Origin: UASB124 sp964446935
GTDB taxonomy: Bacteria; Babelota; Babeliae; Babelales; RVW-14
Direction: 5' to 3'
Assembly (NCBI GenBank): GCA_964446935.1
Contig: CAYUQI010000022.1
Coordinates: 1-22,414 of the forward strand
Length of the DNA: 22,414 bases
Shown: one piece after another, positions 16,141-22,414 of the stretch
Layout: each line of letters opens with the position of its first letter
How positions within the stretch are numbered: position 1 is the first letter of the stretch
Notes under the pieces: model-generated
The model's input: only the letters and a program-made list of their open reading frames with translations
Told to the model about the DNA's origin: nothing
Database searches by the model: none
Position numbers and translations under genes: made by a program

Positions 16141-16896
16141 ATGAACAAATTAATAGCCACACTGTCCTATTTTCTTTCTCTCACCACGCTCGGCTACGGT
16201 ATGGAGTTCGCAACAACTAACACTGAGCCATTCGAAGACATCATTATCGTTTGCCCTGGCACCTATACCATAACATCAGCACCAAAAAACACCTATTACG
16301 TTAAACATGCCCCTGCAGAACAATTCCATTCTGTATCCCAAGACACCCTCGTCATTAGAAAGCACACTCAAAAAACCCCCATTGAAATAGGCGTACCGAA
16401 AATTCAAACCATCAAGATCTTGGATCAAGCAACAATTACCTGCGTCAATGTAAACTTTGGAGCAAAGCCTCAAATTATTGCACAAAAAAACACACGCCTT
16501 TGGATCAAAAAAGCCAATTCCGGCTCTCTCACAATCGCAATGATAGGTAACTGTACGGTACGTCTTGAAGATATAAAAATTAAAACGTTGTCAGTCTTTT
16601 TAGACAAGCAATCAACACTTATTATTGATAAAGCAACAATTGATACCTTGTTGCTTAGCCTCAAGAATCAATCCAAAGCTTCACATACCCAGCATAGCTT
16701 CATTATGAAACAACTACTTGTTCTTTCAAAAGACAGTGGCTATGAAGCGGAAAAAGTTGAAAGCAAAGAAGTCGAGATTTCTATAGAAGACGAATCATTC
16801 GCACACCTCGGAATGATAGCAGAAAAACTTACCTATGAAGGCAATTTGAAGAATGTTAAATGGTCCGGCGCCCCCAGGATCATCAAATTGCAGTAA
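16141..16896 (+). CDS. Exported beta-strand-rich protein, possibly DUF2807 (GIN)-like
   Basis: The product has 251 residues. Residues 1-20 are a signal peptide (MNKLIATLSYFLSLTTLGYG), with probable cleavage near Gly20-Met21. The rest is a run of short beta-strand-like segments ending in repeated I/V-T/K patterns (PIEIGVPKIQTIKILDQATITC, TLSVFLDKQSTLIIDKATIDTLLL). This is the appearance of DUF2807 putative adhesin-head domains, which fold as a right-handed beta-helix. No enzyme motif is visible. AAAAGGAG six bases before the ATG gives a clear start; this site adjoins the end of the MITE-like element. The product probably acts at the cell surface or periplasm. The family call is moderate. Confidence 0.75.
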   Translation: MNKLIATLSYFLSLTTLGYGMEFATTNTEPFEDIIIVCPGTYTITSAPKNTYYVKHAPAEQFHSVSQDTLVIRKHTQKTPIEIGVPKIQTIKILDQATITCVNVNFGAKPQIIAQKNTRLWIKKANSGSLTIAMIGNCTVRLEDIKIKTLSVFLDKQSTLIIDKATIDTLLLSLKNQSKASHTQHSFIMKQLLVLSKDSGYEAEKVESKEVEISIEDESFAHLGMIAEKLTYEGNLKNVKWSGAPRIIKLQ

Positions 16897-17088
16897 CCAT
16901 CATACAATAATTTCACGTTCAAGAAGTTCTAAGTATGGAGTGTATTATCCGTAATTCACGCGAATGAGCCCCCGTATTGTTCTTACCAATCCTTGTTTCT
17001 ATTTTAAAAATCCGCCGTCGTATGCTATGGTACTTTTAGTGTGTCCACATTAAAGGAGAATTGTTTAACCATAACGAAGGAGGGTTTA

Positions 17089-18228
17089 ATGAAACATTTT
17101 CTTAAGGTAATTGCACTATTGATACTATCAATATATATCACTAATCCGTTGTTAAGTTACAGCGGAAATCTTGATACCTCTCTAACAGGCACGATCAAAA
17201 GCTGGGATTTTAGTGATACCTATACTATTTACACCGGGTACACCGCAGGAGATCAATACTTACGTGGAGTTATCAAACTACGAAAAGGGCTTTCGCTTGT
17301 AAACCCAAACGGCTCAGGTACTGGCAGCATTTATGCCTCCATTAAAGTTACTGAACCAATCGATGGGGACATCTGGCTGAATGGCAACACACTTATCCTT
17401 GAAGGTGATATTTTCCTCGGCCGCAATGTACGCATTCATGGCGGTGACCAAGACTATAATGGTACGATTGAGGGAGAGTATGAACCCGGGAAAGTTTTTT
17501 CTATGAATCTTACCAGTTGGCCCTTGATAATGAAAGATTACCCAATATGGGTAACCGGGAAAATTTATGGAAATGGAAACGGACTTACAATAGACGAAGC
17601 AAGTGGAGGAAAGCTCGTAAAGCCATTTTATTCAGGACAATCGCTCACGCTGTCTAACATAGTACTTACCAATCTTTCAGAGACTACGTATGGTCTCTCC
17701 GGGGGTAATCCGCTCACACTTGATAATGCTAAAATTTTTATTAATCAAAACCCTGTCTTCAAATGGATTTACACTATATATATTCAAGGAATAACCCAAT
17801 TTATCGGAGATGAAAAAACATCAGTAACACTTCAAGGTTCGACCTTTCATATCTTGCCTCAATCAGAATTACGCTTTGATCAAGGAATTAATGTTATTTT
17901 CGAACCTGACTTTGTTGGTCCTCCCCTCGAGCTTGGGTATTTACCATCCGCATGTAGTTTTTCTGATAAGAGTTCTATGTTAACGATTAACAATAGTACC
18001 GTTACGTTCAATCGCGGCCCCGTTGCTCATCAACAAACAAATTTTGGGTTTACATCCGGCACCATCAACATTAATGGTAAAGTAAATTTTGATACTGACA
18101 GAACTGACGGATATACAATCAAAATGGGGGATGGAACCGTTGTAGGAAACACTGATCTACGCTTTGGAGTATCATCGCGACTCGCTGTTAATGATTACAT
18201 AGACTTACAAATTCGCTCGCCAAAATAA
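17089..18228 (+). CDS. Exported beta-helix-like protein of unknown function
   Basis: The start at 17089 is set by GAAGGAGGG (17076-17084); the frame is open further upstream to 17041, but those codons cover the ribosome site. The protein has 379 residues with a signal peptide (MKHFLKVIALLILSIYITNPLLSYS). The mature part has repeated rungs of the type WLNGNTLILEGDIFLGRNVRIHGG, GLTIDEASGGKLV, TLDNAKIFI and MLTINNSTVTFNRGP, rich in Gly, Asn and alternate hydrophobic residues, as in pectin-lyase-like beta-helices. No catalytic motif is recognised. It follows another exported beta-rich protein, so the pair may be related surface proteins. A strong terminator lies 17 bp after the stop. Confidence 0.75.
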   Translation: MKHFLKVIALLILSIYITNPLLSYSGNLDTSLTGTIKSWDFSDTYTIYTGYTAGDQYLRGVIKLRKGLSLVNPNGSGTGSIYASIKVTEPIDGDIWLNGNTLILEGDIFLGRNVRIHGGDQDYNGTIEGEYEPGKVFSMNLTSWPLIMKDYPIWVTGKIYGNGNGLTIDEASGGKLVKPFYSGQSLTLSNIVLTNLSETTYGLSGGNPLTLDNAKIFINQNPVFKWIYTIYIQGITQFIGDEKTSVTLQGSTFHILPQSELRFDQGINVIFEPDFVGPPLELGYLPSACSFSDKSSMLTINNSTVTFNRGPVAHQQTNFGFTSGTININGKVNFDTDRTDGYTIKMGDGTVVGNTDLRFGVSSRLAVNDYIDLQIRSPK

Positions 18229-18245
18229 GATCCAAAAAATGGTAA

Positions 18246-18278
18246 GGGGCTCAGCATCGCAATGCTGAGCCCCTCTTT
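18246..18278. terminator. Rho-independent terminator, probably bidirectional
   Basis: GGGGCTCAGCAT (18246-18257) and ATGCTGAGCCCC (18262-18273) form a perfect 12-bp stem with a CGCA loop. TCTTT follows on the plus strand. On the minus strand the stem is followed by TTACCATTTTTT, so it can end both the beta-helix gene and the converging three-gene operon. Confidence 0.9.
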
Positions 18279-18301
18279 GCTATCTGTGGGTATTAAATTC
18301 T

Positions 18302-19075
18302 TTAGTAACCTTTATTCATCAATTGAATATAGGTTTTAATTTTATTTAACCCTTTATCAAGATTCCATTTATCAATACCAATAAAATTCAATGGTTTTAA
18401 TTTTTGAATTTCTATCTCTTTTTGAATAGCTTCTATAAACAGGCCTGCCTCATAGGCAATTCCTTGTCCCATACCCAAAAAACAATAATCGCATGCGCAA
18501 GACGGCGATCCATTCACGCAAATAAAACCACCAACTTTATGCCCACTCGCTAGAAAAGCTTTATACTGAAGTACGAATTTTTGAGCCATTTCTTTGCATA
18601 TCTTTAAATATGCTTCTTTCTGATAGACACATTTTCCACAAGCCTTTCTATCTAAACCCTCATAAGCAATTTCTGGGCACGCTACTGTTGTAATCCCAAT
18701 TCCATATTGAATTAACAACTCTACTACAGGAGCAAAAGCCCCTTCTCCAAGAATATTATGTACCCCTTTAGCTCGTATATTTTGATTTAATAAACATTCA
18801 CTCAAAAAGAACATCTTGTTTGATCGTGACGGTTCATCCTTTTTTCTTCTTTTGTAAGTCGGCTGAGGTGAAGAGGGTTCAGAATCATTTGACCTCTTTT
18901 TTAATGATCCCTCATCTTTTGAATTATCTGCTACACTTTTACTTCCATCATTTTTTTCACTTGCTTCTTTTCTTGGCTCCATAGAAAAAAGACATTCATT
19001 TAAACAAGCGAAACTAAACACCAAAAAAAATAAATATTTACATCTTCTTTTATACGCAGAGAATTTCATAACCAT
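18302..19075 (-). CDS. TudS/DUF523-like protein with exported leader and NLS-like basic stretch
   Basis: The product has 257 residues. Residues 9-13 are basic (KRRCK), 14-31 hydrophobic, and FSMEP follows, so a signal peptide or anchor is likely. Residues 35-87 are low-complexity Ser/Asp/Lys with two basic blocks, KKR (59-61) and KRRKK (75-79), like a bipartite nuclear localisation signal. From 88 on it is homologous to the next gene upstream: LSECLLNQNIRAKG, TVACPEI, GFICVNGSPSCACDYC. Cys94, Cys133 and Cys193 match in position the three [4Fe-4S] ligands of thiouracil desulfidase TudS and related DUF523 proteins. Extra cysteines (146, 149, 160, 195, 198) are present. AAAGGGG lies five bases before the ATG, and the start is 2 bp after the upstream stop codon. 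The activity is inferred from the family. Confidence 0.82.
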   Translation of the reverse strand: MVMKFSAYKRRCKYLFFLVFSFACLNECLFSMEPRKEASEKNDGSKSVADNSKDEGSLKKRSNDSEPSSPQPTYKRRKKDEPSRSNKMFFLSECLLNQNIRAKGVHNILGEGAFAPVVELLIQYGIGITTVACPEIAYEGLDRKACGKCVYQKEAYLKICKEMAQKFVLQYKAFLASGHKVGGFICVNGSPSCACDYCFLGMGQGIAYEAGLFIEAIQKEIEIQKLKPLNFIGIDKWNLDKGLNKIKTYIQLMNKGY

Positions 19076-19077
19076 TT

Positions 19078-19611
19078 TTACCCCTTTATTCTTAATATCA
19101 TTTCATTTATTTTTTTTAGCGCAATATCTAATTCTTTCATTCGTACGCCAATAAAATCTAACTCTAAATTACAAGCTTTCAACTTTGCTTGGAGTTCTTC
19201 AATCAGAACTCCAGCCTCTAGACATTTACGCTTGTCACAATAGCAATAATCTATTGCGCATGATGGAGATCCATTCACACAGATAAAACCCCCAACCGTA
19301 TATCCATCATCCAAATACATTTTATATCGATCTAAAACATAGTCGGCTATCTGCGAACACATTGTTCTATACGTGCTGTTATTATAATATTCTTTATCGC
19401 ACGCATTTCTTTTTAACCCCTGACAAAATATTTCCGGGCAAGGAACAACCGTTAATCCTATGCCATTCTTTGACAACAAATCTAAAATTTCACAACAAGG
19501 GCCTTCCCCTTGAACATTGCCAACTCCATAAGCCCTAATATTCTGATTAACAAGGCATTCGCTAATAAAAACAACATGTTTTGATTTTATGAAAGTCATA
19601 AAAAATACCAT
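19078..19611 (-). CDS. TudS/DUF523-like [4Fe-4S] protein, paralogue without leader
   Basis: The product has 177 residues and no signal peptide. It shares the whole core of the neighbouring downstream protein: ISECLVNQNIRAYG, LTVVPCPEIFCQGL, and VGGFICVNGSPSCAIDYC. Cys19, Cys58 and Cys118 stand at the positions of the three [4Fe-4S] ligands of TudS-related desulfidases. TudS removes sulfur from 2-thiouracil; the substrate here is unknown. The ATG overlaps the TAA of the PP-loop gene (TAATG), so translation is likely coupled. Being leaderless, it may act inside the cell, may partner the exported paralogue, or may start later, at Met5. The family call is by motif and is fairly good; the reaction is inferred. 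Confidence 0.82.
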   Translation of the reverse strand: MVFFMTFIKSKHVVFISECLVNQNIRAYGVGNVQGEGPCCEILDLLSKNGIGLTVVPCPEIFCQGLKRNACDKEYYNNSTYRTMCSQIADYVLDRYKMYLDDGYTVGGFICVNGSPSCAIDYCYCDKRKCLEAGVLIEELQAKLKACNLELDFIGVRMKELDIALKKINEMILRIKG

Positions 19612-20354
19612 TAATTCTTATAAAAAAAAGTCAATCCTCTTTCACTAAAATAATCTTTTATAAAATCTACGATTATAGATGCTTTTGCCTTTGCATAAGC
19701 CGCTATAGATTGGCTATCCCCTTTAGAAAAAGTTCCGCCGAATAGACATTCACCTTCTATACTTTTGGTTGAAAGCCCATATTTTGCCAAAAGATCTTTG
19801 GTAGCGTCTTTAGATTTTAATACATCATAAAGAGGACTTTCGTACCTTATGTTAAATTTTGAATATATAGCTTTCATTTCCTGTATAGCACTTATATCTT
19901 GCTCGGGAAAATCATCCTGTCTTTTGGCATAACCATCAGCAACCATTCCTATCTTATTCTCAAGTGCATAAATTATTGCCATTGCATGCATAGCCATTTT
20001 GCACCCAACACAAATCAAATTCGTTTTATATTTTACAAAATCACTTTCAATATCCACAAGAGCAACCTTTTTAAAAAGATAGCTACTATTTTTTATTGAA
20101 TGAATAAAATGTGTTTTAGGGAAAGTCGATCGAAATTCATCGATTTTTACATTACACAGACTTAGATTCTTTTGCGCACCATTATCAAATGTAAGCAAAT
20201 GGATTGTATCGTATCCTTTGATCGCATAATATCCTACAACAGCGCTTGAATCCAAACCTCCTGAATATAAAACAACTACCTCTTGTTTCGAAAAAACAAA
20301 ACTAAAAGAAGAACAAAGAGCTAATGCTAAAAATAGAAACAGTTTTTTTTTCAT
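19611..20354 (-). CDS. Exported PP-loop ATPase with CxxC...C triad (TtcA/TtuA/QueC-like fold)
   Basis: The product has 247 residues. Residues 1-22 are a typical signal peptide (MKKKLFLFLALALCSSFSFVFS). The PP-loop starts right after it, VVVLYSGGLDSS (26-37), binding ATP for adenylation. Cys115 and Cys118 (LICVGCK) and Cys203 (EGECLFGG) form a triad with spacing near that of the [4Fe-4S] ligands of TtcA and TtuA tRNA thiolases. VADGYAKRQDDFPEQ (138-152) is another conserved-looking block. QueC is less likely because its four-cysteine zinc site is absent. There is no alternative Met before the PP-loop, so the leader is real. A weak AGG stands eight bases upstream. It is the first gene of an operon with two TudS-like genes. 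A signal peptide on a PP-loop enzyme is very unusual, since ATP is scarce outside the cytoplasm. Confidence 0.82.
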   Translation of the reverse strand: MKKKLFLFLALALCSSFSFVFSKQEVVVLYSGGLDSSAVVGYYAIKGYDTIHLLTFDNGAQKNLSLCNVKIDEFRSTFPKTHFIHSIKNSSYLFKKVALVDIESDFVKYKTNLICVGCKMAMHAMAIIYALENKIGMVADGYAKRQDDFPEQDISAIQEMKAIYSKFNIRYESPLYDVLKSKDATKDLLAKYGLSTKSIEGECLFGGTFSKGDSQSIAAYAKAKASIIVDFIKDYFSERGLTFFYKN

Positions 20355-20426
20355 ATAATCAACCTAAAATTTATTTACAAAAACAAACTGAAAAACAACA
20401 CCTGGATTCGTCACAAAATATTTTTG

Positions 20427-20526
20427 NNNNNNNNNNNNNNNNNNNNNNNNNNNNNNNNNNNNNNNNNNNNNNNNNNNNNNNNNNNNNNNNNNNNNNNNNN
20501 NNNNNNNNNNNNNNNNNNNNNNNNNN
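20427..20526. other. Assembly gap of 100 N
   Basis: Exactly 100 undetermined bases, the conventional filler for a gap of unknown size. Reading frames crossing it are meaningless, and the distance between the flanks is unknown. It begins 72 bp upstream of the PP-loop gene start, so part of that operon's promoter may be missing. Confidence 0.98.
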
Positions 20527-20944
20527 AGAAACCTAGCGTTGACGCACAGAACCATTGAGAGATAAAAACATAACCATAGAGATAAAACCCTATCTTTAAT
20601 ATTTTTATCATCACACGAAAACCAAGAAAATTCGTTATTTTCAAAAAATACCTAAAATGAAAATAAGCAACCTTCATTTTGGAGAAAAGGGCCGACTTTA
20701 AAAAGTTCCCTGTAAATCGGAAGTCGGGGTTCAAATTTCTTTAATCCCTCTAAAAACCATAAAAAATGATCTAAATGCTTCAAATTCTTGAATCTACCCT
20801 TAATTTTAGCCATATTATTTAAAAATCACCTTGATTTTTGACCATTTTAACCGCCAAACAACCTTGAATTTTAACCAAAAGTCTTGATTCTCTACAAGAT
20901 TCCTTGTAAGTTTGAAGCTGGGATTCAAAAATACAAGGAGTTTT
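20527..20944. other. Gene-free A+T-rich stretch before the AAA ATPase gene
   Basis: No coding frame with a ribosome site is seen. It holds a 7-bp stem CCGACTT (20692-20698) / AAGTCGG (20721-20727), and a small stem TACAAG-ATTC-CTTGTA (20893-20908). It also holds two similar 16-mers, ACCTTGATTTTTGACC (20828-20843) and ACCTTGAATTTTAACC (20861-20876). No tRNA or other RNA gene could be folded by eye. Confidence 0.5.
20706..20929 (+). repeat. Diverged direct repeat pair upstream of the AAA ATPase gene
   Basis: Thirty bases at 20706-20735 and 20900-20929 align without gaps at 23 positions: TTCC(C/T)TGTAA, then GAAG, GGG and TTCAAA blocks. The second copy ends 15 bp before the ATPase start codon and so includes part of its leader. 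The function is unknown. Confidence 0.4.
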
Positions 20945-22087
20945 ATGATAAGAAAAATATATTTACAAAAAATTGATGTTACATTCAGTGCTCATCCGAT
21001 TACCGCAATACTTGGGCCACGGCAAGTTGGAAAAACAACATTGGCCAAAACATACTTTGAAGCCAAGCAAGAAAAAACTCTTTTTTTTGATCTCGAAAAC
21101 CCATTAGATTTAGCACGTTTGGAAAATCCAATGCTTACGCTTTCAGCAACGTCTCATCAATTAATTGTCATTGACGAGATTCAACGAAAGCCAGAACTTT
21201 TTCCTATTCTTCGTGTTCTTGTTGACGAAGAAGAAAAAAAACGAAAATTTTTAATCTTAGGGAGTGCATCACGAGATCTCATTCGTCAATCTTCCGAAAC
21301 ACTCGCCGGGCGTATTGGTTACATCGAGCTTCCACCTTTTGGATTATTCGAAGTTAAAGACAGTAAAAAACTTTGGATTCGCGGAGGATTCCCTCGCTCT
21401 TATTTGGCACCAGATAACGATGCCAGTTATTTGTGGCGACAAAATTATATTTCAACATTCCTAGAACGCGATATTCCTTCACTTGGATTTAACATACCTG
21501 CCCAACAACTACGCAGATTTTGGCTGATGCTTGCGCATTATCATGGTCAAATCTTTAATGCAAGCGAGCTAGGAAAATCACTAGGAATATCTGGTCACAC
21601 GGTACGCAAATATCTTGATATCCTTACAGGAACCTTCATGGTTCGAGAACTACAACCTTGGTTTGAAAACTTACAAAAACGACAAGTAAAGTCTCCTAAA
21701 GTTTATTTTAGAGACAGTGGAATTTTACATGCACTGGTTGGAATTAAAGATCTGGAGCAACTTCATACTTATCCAAAACTTGGATCATATTGGGAAGGTT
21801 TTGCGCTTGAGGAGATCATTCGTACACACCAAGCAACATCAGAAGAATGTTATTTTTGGGCCACACAAGCGGATGCTGAGCTCGATCTCCTGATTATGAA
21901 AAATGGCAAACGCCTTGGGTTTGAATTTAAATACATCGACGCACCAAAAGTAACCAAATCTATGCTCATTGCATTAAAGGACTTAAAGCTTGATCACCTT
22001 CACGTAGTATATCCAGGCAGGGAATCATTCCCATTGGAAGAAAAAATAACAGCGTATGGATTTGAAGCAAAGGAACAAAATGAATAA
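20945..22087 (+). CDS. AAA ATPase with DUF4143 C-terminal domain
   Basis: The start at 20945 is set by AAGGAG five bases upstream; the frame is open 11 codons further, without a ribosome site. The protein has 380 residues. Walker A is GPRQVGKTT (24-32, Lys30), and Walker B is LIVIDEIQ (Asp77, Glu78). Sensor-like LGSASRDL and ETLAGR follow, as in AAA_14 proteins. Then comes a winged-helix-like part (ASELGKSLGISGHTVRKYLDIL). The C-terminal DUF4143 part has ADAELDLLIMKNGKRLGFEFK, which looks like a PD-(D/E)xK nuclease-like core. Such proteins are common and often multi-copy in host-associated and candidate-phylum bacteria; their role is unclear, with toxin-antitoxin or defence links proposed. 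It overlaps the next gene by 8 bp. Confidence 0.92.
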   Translation: MIRKIYLQKIDVTFSAHPITAILGPRQVGKTTLAKTYFEAKQEKTLFFDLENPLDLARLENPMLTLSATSHQLIVIDEIQRKPELFPILRVLVDEEEKKRKFLILGSASRDLIRQSSETLAGRIGYIELPPFGLFEVKDSKKLWIRGGFPRSYLAPDNDASYLWRQNYISTFLERDIPSLGFNIPAQQLRRFWLMLAHYHGQIFNASELGKSLGISGHTVRKYLDILTGTFMVRELQPWFENLQKRQVKSPKVYFRDSGILHALVGIKDLEQLHTYPKLGSYWEGFALEEIIRTHQATSEECYFWATQADAELDLLIMKNGKRLGFEFKYIDAPKVTKSMLIALKDLKLDHLHVVYPGRESFPLEEKITAYGFEAKEQNE

Positions 22088-22400
22088 TAATATGAGTGCC
22101 TATGAAACAAAAATCTATGATTTCATTAAATCAGAAGAAGAACAATTAAGCGTACGACCTCCTATAAATAGTTGTGAAAAGTACAACCTCGACAGAGGTT
22201 TTTTATCATTTCTCTTGCATTGCAGTAGAAAAATCGAGAAAAGCTCTGAGCTTGGAAAATACCTCGATGAAACAATCAGCTCTTTAAAAAAACAAATTGA
22301 AGATTATGAGCAAGAACAGTATGCAAGCGGCGCTTGGTTAACAGAAGAACGCAAGCAACAGCTTCGCAAAGAAATGTACGAAGCCCAAAAAAATTTGTAA
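22080..22400 (+). CDS. Small charged protein of unknown function, coupled to the AAA ATPase
   Basis: From ATG 22080 the product has 106 residues; ATG 22092 is an alternative, giving 102. AAGGA lies five bases before the first, and the start overlaps the last codons of the ATPase gene by 8 bp, so coupled translation is likely. It has no membrane segment or signal peptide. The C-terminal half (from about KYLDETISSLKKQIEDYEQEQ) is strongly charged and predicted to be helical or coiled-coil. I do not recognise a family. The overlap suggests a functional partner of the ATPase, but no function is claimed. Confidence 0.75.
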   Translation: MNNNMSAYETKIYDFIKSEEEQLSVRPPINSCEKYNLDRGFLSFLLHCSRKIEKSSELGKYLDETISSLKKQIEDYEQEQYASGAWLTEERKQQLRKEMYEAQKNL

Positions 22401-22414
22401 CAAAACCCTACCGC

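Noticed and set aside
19611..20354. Calling the PP-loop protein QueC
   Set aside because: SGGLDSS fits many PP-loop families. The four-cysteine zinc site of QueC is missing, and the CxxC...C spacing fits TtcA/TtuA-like enzymes better.
20364..20734. Reading frames running through the N gap
   Set aside because: They consist largely of undetermined residues and have no ribosome site or recognisable sequence.
20721..20740. tRNA T-arm-like GGGGTTCAAAT
   Set aside because: No matching complementary arm follows, and no acceptor, D or anticodon stem could be formed around it.

Overview
The window looks like part of the genome of a host-dependent, probably intracellular bacterium. The closest picture is a Candidatus Dependentiae (TM6)-type symbiont of protists. 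This is inferred from gene content, not from a marker gene. It has a large exported ankyrin-repeat protein, several signal-peptide proteins of beta-helix type, scavenging transporters (amino acid permease, BioY, VIT/CCC1), a membrane pyrophosphatase, and no biosynthetic operon. No rRNA or tRNA gene is visible. A run of exactly 100 N (20427-20526) shows a scaffolded draft assembly, so linkage across it is not proven by sequence.

Layout. 88-558 (+): small DUF4870-like membrane protein. 582-8090 (-): exported ankyrin protein with a caspase-like His-Gly/Ser-Cys signature, APC-family permease, and hppA-type pyrophosphatase. A 148-bp inverted repeat lies between the permease and the pyrophosphatase. 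8624-12173 (+): Ca2+-type P-type ATPase, an overlapping Cys-rich 60-aa protein, a strong hairpin with a T-run, and bioY starting directly after the T-run. 12150-12860 (-): VIT/CCC1 metal transporter whose end overlaps that of bioY. 12982-15900 (+): M49 dipeptidyl peptidase III and a HAD phosphatase. 16141-18228 (+): two signal-peptide proteins of repetitive beta-strand type, ended by a clear terminator. 18302-20354 (-): a tight three-gene operon. After the gap, 20945-22400 (+): an AAA/DUF4143 ATPase and a small unknown protein. Two MITE-like elements with the same terminal inverted repeats lie at 8289-8468 and 15970-16129.

The most unusual region is the operon at 18302-20354. Its first gene is a PP-loop ATPase with a CxxC...C cysteine triad like that of [4Fe-4S] tRNA thiolation enzymes, but with an N-terminal signal peptide. 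The next two genes are paralogues resembling TudS/DUF523 [4Fe-4S] desulfidases. The last of these carries a hydrophobic leader followed by a bipartite nuclear-localisation-like basic stretch. The ankyrin protein at 582-4403 has the same leader-plus-basic-stretch arrangement. A reasonable hypothesis is an exported, host-directed set of sulfur/nucleobase enzymes. The sequence supports the domains and leaders; the target and the export are inference.

Elsewhere the genes fit scavenging and ion homeostasis. Peptides would be broken down by the M49 peptidase, amino acids and biotin imported, PPi energy used for ion pumping, and Ca2+ and Fe/Mn handled by the P-type ATPase and VIT protein.
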